64,000 nt of DNA. Source: Skermanella aerolata KACC 11604. Lineage in GTDB: Bacteria > Pseudomonadota > Alphaproteobacteria > Azospirillales > Azospirillaceae. The stretch is taken from positions 186,001-250,000 of the forward strand of contig NZ_AVFK01000001.1 in the NCBI RefSeq assembly GCF_000936425.1, given 5' to 3'. Shown one piece after another: positions 54,244-62,300 of the stretch. Position 1 is the stretch's first letter; the number at the start of each line of letters is the position of its first letter. Below the pieces are notes generated by a model, which was not told the origin of the DNA, did no database searches, and saw only the letters and a list, made by a program, of their open reading frames with translations. Made by a program: the position numbers and the translations under genes.

Positions 54244-55127
54244 CGCCGGACATGAAGAACGCCTTCGACACCGACGGATTTCTGGTCGTCCCCGATTTCA
54301 TCGACCGGGAAACCTGCCGCCGGCTGCTCGACCATGCCCATGGCTTGGCCGACGAACTAGCACCGGAAGCCGCGCGCACGGCCTTCTCGACGGCGCTCCA
54401 GCGCGGCACCGAAGACGCATGGTTCCTGGACTCGGGCGGCAAGGTTCGCTGTTTCTTCGATAGCCGCGCCTTGGCACCCGACGGCAGTCTGCTGTGCCCG
54501 CCGCGCGAGACCGTCAACAAGATCGGTCACGCGCTGCACGACCGCGACCCCATCTTCGGTCCTTTGTCGCGCGACCCAGGACTGGCCGCGATTGCCGCCG
54601 GCCTGGGCGTGTCCCAGCCGCTGCTGGTCCAGTCCATGGTGCTGTTCAAGCAGGCCCATACCGGCGGCGAGGTCGTCAGCCATCAGGACGCGACCTATCT
54701 GATGACCGACCCGCCGAGCGTGCTGGGCTTCTGGCTGGCGCTGGAAGACGCCACCGTGAAAAACGGCTGCCTCCGCGTGCTTCCCGGCGGACACCGGTCG
54801 CCGCTCGCCTGCCGCTATCGCCGGACCGGCAACGTCGTCGCCTACGACCCTCCCGATCCGCCCGCCTTCGACGAGACCCGCTTCATTCCCCTGGAGGCCG
54901 AGGCCGGCACCCTGATCGTGCTGCACGGCCTGCTGCCCCACAGCAGCTTCGCCAATACCTCCGACCGCTCTCGGGGAGCCTTTACTCTCCATGTGGTCGA
55001 CGGGACCTGCAAGTGGTCCGAGGACAATTGGCTCCACCCCGATCCAGACATGCCGATGCGTGGGTTCGACCACACGGGCTCAGGCTTTCCCGTTCAGGGC
55101 ATTCCCGGCCGGAGCGTTCCGGCATGA
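54237..55127 (+). CDS. Phytanoyl-CoA dioxygenase (PhyH) family oxygenase
   Basis: A 296-residue Fe(II)/2-oxoglutarate-dependent oxygenase. The metal triad is His149-Asp151 in SHQDATYL and His235 in LLPHSSFAN, and Arg246 (DRSRGAFTLH) is the likely 2-oxoglutarate partner. The N-terminal FDTDGFLVVPDFID is typical. It overlaps the fusion gene by 7 bases, and its stop overlaps the next kinase start. It would hydroxylate or oxidatively cleave the imported compound or a derivative; the substrate is not predictable. Confidence 0.9.
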   Translation: MLTPDMKNAFDTDGFLVVPDFIDRETCRRLLDHAHGLADELAPEAARTAFSTALQRGTEDAWFLDSGGKVRCFFDSRALAPDGSLLCPPRETVNKIGHALHDRDPIFGPLSRDPGLAAIAAGLGVSQPLLVQSMVLFKQAHTGGEVVSHQDATYLMTDPPSVLGFWLALEDATVKNGCLRVLPGGHRSPLACRYRRTGNVVAYDPPDPPAFDETRFIPLEAEAGTLIVLHGLLPHSSFANTSDRSRGAFTLHVVDGTCKWSEDNWLHPDPDMPMRGFDHTGSGFPVQGIPGRSVPA

Positions 55128-56026
55128 CGGTGTTCGTGTTCGGCAACTGCACCGTCGACGTCTTCTTCAAGGTCGATAGGTTCCCTATCGAGGGGGAGAC
55201 GCTTCTGGCCTCGTCACGTTACGTCGACCTCGGCGGCAAGGGCGCCAATCAGGCCGTTGTGGCGGGACGCTGCGGCTCCCGCTGCGTGCTGGTCGCGCCG
55301 CTGGGGGGCGATCCGGAAGGCGCGCTGGCCCGCTCCAGGCTGGACCTGGAGCCGCTGGACACCGGCCGGCTGATCTCCGTCCCAGCGCCGACCGACCAGT
55401 CCATCATCTATATCCGGCCGGACGGCGCCAACTGCATCGTCAGCAGCCACGACGCGGCCGCCAGCCTGACGCCATCCCACTGCGCGGCAGCCCTGGCGGA
55501 GGCAGTTCCCGGCGACATCGTCCTGCTCCAGGGCAACCTGTCGCTGGAAACGACCCGCCACTGTCTGGCCGAAGCCCGCGAATGCGGAGCGACGACGCTG
55601 CTCAACCCCGCGCCCGTGGCGTTTCCCTGCGGTGACCTGTGGCCGCTGGTCGATCTGGCGATCCTGAACGAGGTCGAAGCCGCCGAACTGGGCGGCGACG
55701 CCGATCCGGCCCGCGCCGCCGCCGCCTTGCGCGCCGCCGGCGCCCGCGAGGTTATCGTGACGCTGGGATCGCGGGGGGCCACGTTCGCTGGCCCCGAGGG
55801 AGCGCACTACGTCCCGGCCCCCGTCGTCGAGGTCGTGGATACGGCAGGCGCCGGCGACGTCTTCTGCGGCGTCGTCGCCGGATGCCTGGACCGCGGCCTC
55901 CTTCCGGCTGACGCGCTCGCTCGTGCGGTATCGGCCGCCAGTCTGGCGGTCACCCGATCCGGCACTCAATCCTCGTTCCCGGATGCCGGGACACTGTCAC
56001 GCCTGCTGTCGGAACCAGCCCCATGA
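55124..56026 (+). CDS. PfkB-family (ribokinase-like) kinase
   Basis: A 300-residue cytosolic kinase. It has the substrate-site motif GGKGANQAVVAGRCG (37-51) and the catalytic motif DTAGAGDVFCG with Asp245. The N-terminus VFVFGNCTVDVFFKVDRFPIEGETLLA and NPAPVAFPCGDLW are close to ribokinases. ATGA overlap with the oxygenase, and its stop overlaps the TenA-type gene. It is a second, stand-alone kinase beside the HTH-kinase fusion. Confidence 0.9.
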   Translation: MTVFVFGNCTVDVFFKVDRFPIEGETLLASSRYVDLGGKGANQAVVAGRCGSRCVLVAPLGGDPEGALARSRLDLEPLDTGRLISVPAPTDQSIIYIRPDGANCIVSSHDAAASLTPSHCAAALAEAVPGDIVLLQGNLSLETTRHCLAEARECGATTLLNPAPVAFPCGDLWPLVDLAILNEVEAAELGGDADPARAAAALRAAGAREVIVTLGSRGATFAGPEGAHYVPAPVVEVVDTAGAGDVFCGVVAGCLDRGLLPADALARAVSAASLAVTRSGTQSSFPDAGTLSRLLSEPAP

Positions 56027-56700
56027 TCCCTGCCGAGACCACGCCCCCCGCCGCCGAAGGCTTCAGCCTGACGATCCGTGCGCGCAACAAGGATGCCTGG
56101 GACGCCATGGTCGGGCACCGCTTCGTCCAGGACGTCAGAGCCGACCGGCTGCCGGACGCCGTGTTCCAGCGTTATCTGCGCTACGAACATGCCTTCGTCG
56201 AAACGGCGGTGACGGTGTTCGCCCAGGCGCTGGCAAAGGCGTCCACCACCGACCAGCGCCGCCGTCTGGCGACGGTGCTGCACGGCCTAGTTTTCGACCA
56301 GATCGACTACTTCGAAGCAGTCTTCCGCGATTTGCGCATGGCGCCGACCGACGAGGCCGGTGCCAGCCTTCCAGATGGCGCGAAGGGCCTGCGCGACGGT
56401 GCCCTGGCGCTGGCCGCCAACGGCTCGCTTCCCGAAATCCTGGCGGGAATGCTGGCGGCGGAATGGGCCTACGAGACATGGTGTACCGAAGCGTCGAGCC
56501 ATCCGATCAGCCATCCCTCGCTCAAGGCCTGGGTCGATCTCCATGTCGGCGGCGCCTTCGCCGAACAGGTCGTCTGGCTTCGCGCCGAGATCGACGCCGC
56601 CGCCCTCACGGCCTCGCCAGCCCTCCTGACCGCTATGGAAACGGCGTTCCGCCGCACCCTGGAACTCGAACTGCCCTTCCACGACGCGCCCTACCGATGA
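56023..56700 (+). CDS. TenA-family protein lacking the catalytic cysteine
   Basis: A 225-residue all-helical protein of the TenA/thiaminase II family: WDAMVGHRFVQDVRADRLP near the N-terminus, FQRYLRYEHAFVE, and a C-terminal helix ETAFRRTLELELPFHDAPY that holds the family's conserved Glu. Where TenA_C enzymes have the nucleophile Cys in a PCxW-like segment, this has AAEW (145-148), which fits the TenA_E-like group. TenA proteins cleave or deaminate pyrimidine breakdown products of thiamine; here, in a sugar-kinase operon, the substrate may differ. The last gene of the operon, coupled by ATGA. Confidence 0.82.
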   Translation: MIPAETTPPAAEGFSLTIRARNKDAWDAMVGHRFVQDVRADRLPDAVFQRYLRYEHAFVETAVTVFAQALAKASTTDQRRRLATVLHGLVFDQIDYFEAVFRDLRMAPTDEAGASLPDGAKGLRDGALALAANGSLPEILAGMLAAEWAYETWCTEASSHPISHPSLKAWVDLHVGGAFAEQVVWLRAEIDAAALTASPALLTAMETAFRRTLELELPFHDAPYR

Positions 56701-56821
56701 GACTTGGGAGCCTGCGGCTTCGGCAACCGCATAGGACAGGAAAGTGTTCATCGTTCTCGGATCTTGATGTGGCGGCGGCACGGTCTTGACAGTGAACCGG
56801 ACGTTCTGAATTGTATCCGGC

Positions 56822-57799
56822 ATGACCATGAATGCCGCGCTCCCGATTGCCGTTGTGGCCACAATCCTGCTCTGCAACGCACCGGCGATTGCACAGGTGA
56901 CCGGACCTCAACTTCGGGACATCATCAAGAGCGCGGCGGTAACCAGCGATCTTGCCAGCGCCTTTCAGGCCCTGACCATCTTCGGAGCGACGCCCGGCAT
57001 CAGTACGGCGAGGCTTCACGTCGATGAAGCCGGTCCCGATGGCAGGTTCAGTTCATACAAGCTGGCCCCATCCTACGCTTTCGCTTCTGAAGTTCCCGGC
57101 ATCCGGCCCTACGTAGAGATGACTGTCGGCTACCTGAACAATACGCAATCCTCGTCCCTTGCCGTCAACGCGCCGGTACAAACCGCCATCGATCTGGACA
57201 TCGACACGTTCACGGCGCTCGGCGGCGGTGGATTGGAGATCGACATAGCGGAAGGAACCGTTCTGCGTCCAATCCTGCTTGCCGGCTACTCCCGGACCAG
57301 TGGGGGCGGAGTGACCAACGGACCCGAGGGCGACCTCATCCGCGAGGCCGGAAGCGGCATATTCTTCGATGTCGTGTCGAATAACTTCCTGATCGGCGGC
57401 GCGCTGGCGCTGGATCATGCACGGACTTTGGGAGAAGACGCCAACCTCAAGCTGAGCCTCCGCTACAATCAATTGCTGGACCGCAGCTTCGACGCCAGTG
57501 CGGACGAATTGGAGGGCATCAACTCCTACGGTGTCCTGACCGGTTCGGCACGGATCGACGGACCGCTGCCGGTCACGCTGGCGGGCCGATCCCTGCGCTG
57601 GATCGGCTTTGCCAGCAATACCTTCCTGCCCGGATCCAAACGTGACCTCGGCTTCAGCTTCTTCTTCGAGCTTGGCGGCGGCGTCGAGATCGTCGACCCA
57701 TCGATCGTCGAGGGAGTGGAAGGTATCAGCCTGCGGACCTCCGCCATTGCCGGTGACGGTGTCTATGGCTGGAGCATCGGACTGGCCATGGAGTTCTGA
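56822..57799 (+). CDS. Outer-membrane beta-barrel protein
   Basis: A 325-residue protein with a signal peptide (LPIAVVATILLCNAPAIAQ) and a beta-barrel: alternating hydrophobic strands such as RPYVEMTVGYLNN, LRPILLAGYSRTS and KLSLRYNQLLDRSF, ending in the outer-membrane C-terminal phenylalanine (GLAMEF). The pattern resembles the solitary autotransporter-type barrel family (Omp_AT-like). There is no passenger domain. Function is unknown. Confidence 0.75.
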   Translation: MTMNAALPIAVVATILLCNAPAIAQVTGPQLRDIIKSAAVTSDLASAFQALTIFGATPGISTARLHVDEAGPDGRFSSYKLAPSYAFASEVPGIRPYVEMTVGYLNNTQSSSLAVNAPVQTAIDLDIDTFTALGGGGLEIDIAEGTVLRPILLAGYSRTSGGGVTNGPEGDLIREAGSGIFFDVVSNNFLIGGALALDHARTLGEDANLKLSLRYNQLLDRSFDASADELEGINSYGVLTGSARIDGPLPVTLAGRSLRWIGFASNTFLPGSKRDLGFSFFFELGGGVEIVDPSIVEGVEGISLRTSAIAGDGVYGWSIGLAMEF

Positions 57800-57844
57800 T
57801 CGGCCTCGCACGGGCACCACCGGCACCGGGCTGATAAGTCAGCA

Positions 57845-58588
57845 TCAGGTGGCGAACAGCCCATAGATGCTGATGGCCGCCTGGCTCGATACCACGAGGC
57901 CAACCAGCCAGAGCGCCACCTTCTGGGGCATGATCCGGATAAGGTAGCCGGCGAGGGGGGCCGCCACGGCTCCCCCTATCATGAGACCCAGGACGATCCT
58001 GCCGTATTCGGCAAGGTCGAGGTGAAACAGGAACGTTACCGAGATCGCCACGGTGACGAAGAACTCCGCAAGGTTGACCGAACCTATGGCGCGGCGCGGT
58101 TCGTCGCCGGTGGCGACCAGCGACGAGACCACGATCGGTCCCCAGCCGCCTCCGCCGACCGCGTCGAGAAACCCGCCGCCGAGACCGAGCATCTGGGGCG
58201 GCGGCTTGATCCCACGGTGCGTACGGCCGAGCACGCGGCTGATGATGAGCAGCGCCATGCCCGTCAGATAGACCGCCACGAAGACCTTAACGGTCGCTTC
58301 CGGAAGTCCGGTCAGGACGTAAGCCCCGGCAATGCCTCCGAGGACGCCGGTAATCACGATCTTCAGGAACAGGACCTTGTCGACGTTCCGGTGATAGACG
58401 TGCGATCCGCCCGAAATTCCGGTCGTCACAATCTCAGCGGCATGGACCGAAGCGCTTGCGATTGCCGGGTGCAACCCGAAGGCGATCAGGCTCGACGTAC
58501 AGATGACGCCGAACGCCATGCCGAGGGCACCGTCGACGATCTGGGCCAGGAACCCGATCGCGACGTAGAGAAGGATATCCACTTCCAT
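57845..58588 (-). CDS. TauE/SafE-family sulfite exporter-type permease
   Basis: A 247-residue inner-membrane protein with about eight membrane segments. Family repeats: FLAQIVDGALGMAFGVICTSSL and LGLGGGFLDAVGGGGWGPIVVSSLVATG; ASASVHAAEIVTTGISGGSHVYHRNVD lies between. It exports sulfite or an organosulfonate-derived anion in characterised relatives. The ATG at 58588 is used; a TTG one codon earlier is in frame. Confidence 0.88.
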   Translation of the reverse strand: MEVDILLYVAIGFLAQIVDGALGMAFGVICTSSLIAFGLHPAIASASVHAAEIVTTGISGGSHVYHRNVDKVLFLKIVITGVLGGIAGAYVLTGLPEATVKVFVAVYLTGMALLIISRVLGRTHRGIKPPPQMLGLGGGFLDAVGGGGWGPIVVSSLVATGDEPRRAIGSVNLAEFFVTVAISVTFLFHLDLAEYGRIVLGLMIGGAVAAPLAGYLIRIMPQKVALWLVGLVVSSQAAISIYGLFAT

Positions 58589-58893
58589 CAAAGGCTCCGA
58601 TCGGTGCCGTCAAGCTTCGGACTTACGCAATCCGACCTTGTATCGGTTCTTGCAAACACCTGGATACCAAGTCCGTTGCCCGTAGCCCGAGGACCTGCCG
58701 CGGATCAACCACAAAATGTCTATTGACTCACTGGGCAAACCGACAAATCTTAAACGGGTGCGGTGTACAACAGAAGCGCCGCGAGATCGCCGGAGAATTC
58801 AGCGCTCCGGAAACCAGGACCAAGGCGCGAACCGGCAGAGTTCCGGACCGGCGCCTGGATGCTTCATCTTCAATGAAACATTGGGAGACGATC
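58589..58893. other. Divergent promoter region without a gene
   Basis: About 305 bases between the TauE/SafE gene and a small plus-strand gene. No coding frame is convincing. I see a TTGACT at about 58724 but no good -10 element at the right distance. Confidence 0.35.
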
Positions 58894-59091
58894 ATGGCTG
58901 TCATACCGAAGCCCTATGGCAAGGCATCCTATCAACTTGTCGATCACGGCGTCGTCGTCGGACTGATCCTGCAAACGCCGGAGGTTCAGTGGGGCGTCTA
59001 CGACCTCGATCGCAACCGGATCGGCCGACTTTCCTTCGATGCGCCGGAACAGGCCGCAGCCCATTTCGAGGCATTCCGCTCGGCATCATGA
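58894..59091 (+). CDS. Small cytosolic protein of unknown function
   Basis: A 65-residue protein with alternating strands (ASYQLVDHGVVVGLILQTPEVQWGVYDLD, then RIGRLSFDAPEQAAAHFEAF). It looks like a compact alpha/beta domain without signal or membrane segments. GGGAG lies 6 bases before the ATG at 58894, supporting translation. No family recognised. Confidence 0.55.
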   Translation: MAVIPKPYGKASYQLVDHGVVVGLILQTPEVQWGVYDLDRNRIGRLSFDAPEQAAAHFEAFRSAS

Positions 59092-59115
59092 ACGCCGTCC
59101 TGGAAGAGCCGCGCG

Positions 59116-59265
59116 ATGGATAAACTATTCTCGGACTTCATGTTGCTCCTCGGCGTCTCCATGATCGCCGGGGGGCTGTTTCGAAGCGCTCGGGATGCCT
59201 TGATCCTCTGGAATATGCGGCAGGATCTGCGGCATCGGCGCCTTCCTGACGGGAGTAGGCGCTAA
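59116..59265 (+). CDS. Very small membrane protein
   Basis: A 49-residue reading frame starting at ATG 59116, 24 bases after the previous stop. It has one hydrophobic segment (FMLLLGVSMIAGGLF) followed by a basic tail (RQDLRHRRLPDGSRR). A weak GAAGAG lies upstream. It may be co-transcribed with the preceding small gene, and a long inverted repeat follows it. Confidence 0.45.
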   Translation: MDKLFSDFMLLLGVSMIAGGLFRSARDALILWNMRQDLRHRRLPDGSRR

Positions 59266-59272
59266 GGAAAGT

Positions 59273-59328
59273 CGCCGCATCTTCGGTGCTCTCGCCTCTG
59301 CGGAAGCGAGAACGCCGAAGATGCGGCG
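59273..59328. terminator. Long inverted repeat, probable bidirectional terminator
   Basis: A 23-base arm (59273-59295) pairs with 59306-59328 with two mismatches, around a 10-base loop. The outer 14 pairs (CGCCGCATCTTCGG with CCGAAGATGCGGCG) are perfect. It separates the two convergent transcripts of the small genes and of the tubulin-like gene. No T-run follows. Confidence 0.6.
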
Positions 59329-59349
59329 CGCTTCATGCGCCATGTCCGA

Positions 59350-62300
59350 TCAGTGCATGGCACGGCCCTCGACGCGTGCCCGGATATCGTCTTCGATGAT
59401 CGCCAGGGCCTTCAATCTCTGTACCGCCTCCCGGGGAGCAACTCCCTTGCCGATGAACAGCCGGCGCATATCCTTCTCCAAATCGGAAAAGCGCCGGCGC
59501 GGGCTGACGATGCCGGGAAGCGCCCTGACTGCATCGAACAGGGCCCTGTCCTCCGGATGGCGCCAGATAAGTTCCAGCAGATCCATGCCATTGTGTGCAT
59601 CTATCTTCGGCAAGGTGTAGTCGCCGGGCACGCGGGCCGTCAGATCCGGGATCGAATGGGGCAGGAGTTCGGCGGCCGCATCGTCGAAGAAGTTGGTGTC
59701 GATCATCCAGCGCAGGACCGCCGACGGCTGCGTGCCGCATATCACGCAGGGCTGGTCCGGTTCCGGATCGTCATGTTGCAGGAAATGGGTGACCAGCTCA
59801 GCAGGCGAGAACCGGTGGATCTGACCATCCTTGGGCAGTCCGACCAGCGTCAGGCATACGGGGCACCGCGTGACGCAGGTACGCAACTCGTCCCAGGGCA
59901 GGAGCAGGGCCGGGTGTCGACGGTCGTAACAGCTTTCGCAATGTTCGTGTTCGTGCATCTCCGCCGCCGTGCTCCAGGGCCGTCCACCCGCCGGACAACC
60001 GAATAGGTTTCGGCAGAAGCCGGCCTCCGCCAATCCGTCGGTGGACGCCGTTTCCACGTCGGGCAAATGGCGGTGCATGACATTGGTGCAGCGCGGGCAC
60101 CGTTCCGGCCCGGAATGGTCCGGCAGCGGCTGGAACAGGGTGCCGTCGCGATGCGAGCAATAGGAACACTCGCGCAGGACACGCTGGCACCGGGGGCAGG
60201 CGACCGAACGGCCGTCGCGAATGGCGTCCAGCTGACGGGGAGAGATCGGGAAGCTGCAATGGAAGCATGAATGGGAGAACCGGCTTCCATCGCGGCTGGA
60301 CACGAAGTGCTTTCCGTCACGGTAAAGGGGAACCAGGCTGGATGCGCCGTTGACCGTAACCGGAAGGCAGGGAAAGACCAGATGCTGGCCGCCCTTGCGT
60401 TCCGGATGCGCAAGGCCCAATCCATTGTGGTCGAGCAGCCGCTCGAACCGTTCCAGCTCCTGGGGCCTCACGCCGTCCCAGAAATACGGCTGCAAGGCCG
60501 CCGGTACCGTGCGGCGCCGTGCTGCGGGCAAGCCCAGGACCGCTCCTCCCGGGATCTCGAAGGGAGCGTTCTCCGGATTGCGGCGGACGGCGACGAGCGG
60601 GCGGGTTCCGCGCAGATACTCGTCGAGGCACCGGGGGCAGGCGCTTTCGCCATGCGGGATGGCGGTATCCTGGTGGGCCGCATCGGAGCAGGTCCACAAG
60701 GCCCGCTGAGACCGGGGGAAGTTGTCGAGAAGCTCCGGCAATGCCACCGCCGCAGGCGTGATGTGGAACCGTCCCCGCCGCTCTTCCGGCAGTTCCTGAT
60801 AGCGGCGATAGTAGCGCTCGATATCCAGGATCTCCGCTCCGGCCCGGAAAAGCTGCTCGAAGTAGACGACCGGCCGGGGTGAGTCGCCGCAGAACATCGG
60901 CGTCTGGTTCAGGGCGTTCTGTGCGGAGAAGGAGATCGCCTGCATCAGCCGGTCGCCACGAACCGCCGTGCGGCCGCCCGTCAAGCGACCGCTCACCGGC
61001 TTGGCGATGACAAGCTTATCCTGCTGGATCGACGACACGACCGCGCCCTTGCCGAACACGCGGCTGCGGCATCGCCGCATGATCGCCTGAAGTCCCTCTT
61101 CCCCGCCCATGCGTTGCAGGACGAAGTCCTCTTGCTCGGCCCAGAAACCGACGAATGCCCGCAGGGCGATACGTGCCCGCAGGAGCCGGCGGTTGAAAAG
61201 TTCCTCACTGCGGATCTCGGTGCCGGGCAGGCCGGTACCCCGCCCGCAGAACTGTCCCTCAATGGCAAGCGCCAGTTTCAGGGCGAAGGGCCGCCGCTCG
61301 TCCGGCTGCTTGCGTTCCTCTTCGCGGAAGCTGCGGTCCAGTGTCTCCAGCAGCGCGGTCCAGCCGTCTATCCAGGTGATCTTGACGCTGAATTCCTCGA
61401 TCATTTCCCGCGCGCCTTCGGCGCGGGCGACCAGCAGGCACCGTTCGGCCAATGCTTCGGCTGTCGCCTTCAGGTCTTCTTCGGTCGGGTCCTCGAACAG
61501 CCGCCGGACCACCTGGGCCAGCGGCGCCATCGCCTTGGCGAATTCGTCCGCATGGCCGCCGCCGGTATCCGTGAATACCTTCCGCAGTTGGACGTAACCG
61601 CGGTCGTGAATCTGGCGGGTGCGTTGCTTGCGCAGCGTCTGGTTGACGTTGCTGATTTCGATCAGTTCGGAAAAGTGCCCCATGATGGCATGGCGATGGG
61701 TATGCGCATAGGAACGGAACGCGTCGCCGAACTGGTTGCGGACACTGTGCCGCTGCCCCAGTTCGTCAAGCGTCGCGCCGAGAGTCGTGGCGAAGGCCTT
61801 CATCATGATGTCCATCGGACCGCAGCCGTGGATCGCCTTCAGTCCGATGAGCGACTGCTCGTGGGTATCCGCGGGGTCGCGCAGCATTCCCAGCGCGACC
61901 CGCATCTGGATCAGCGACGCCGGTGCTATGACCATTTCGTCCGCCAGCGGATTTCCTTGCGGCAGCCGGGCAAGCCGTTCGATCAGCGTGTCGAGTGCGC
62001 GCCGTGCCTCCTCGTCCAGCAGCGGAAGCTCGTCCGCCAGTTTGTCCTTGACCCGCTTGATCCATTGGTAGATGCGCTGCCAGCGCGGCTCGATATCGTC
62101 CTTCAGGATCTCGATCAGGGGAATGGCGGCTACGGGCGGCTTCTGATCGCCCGCCTTCCAGGCGCCCGTGGCGATCTGCGCCCTCCAGCCTTCACGCAAT
62201 GTCTGCGGCACATGACTGTCGAACAGTTGCCGGGCAAGGTCCGTCTTGCGGTCCTCATTGCCCTTGATATCGGGCGCGGCCAGACGGTCCGCTTCCTCCT

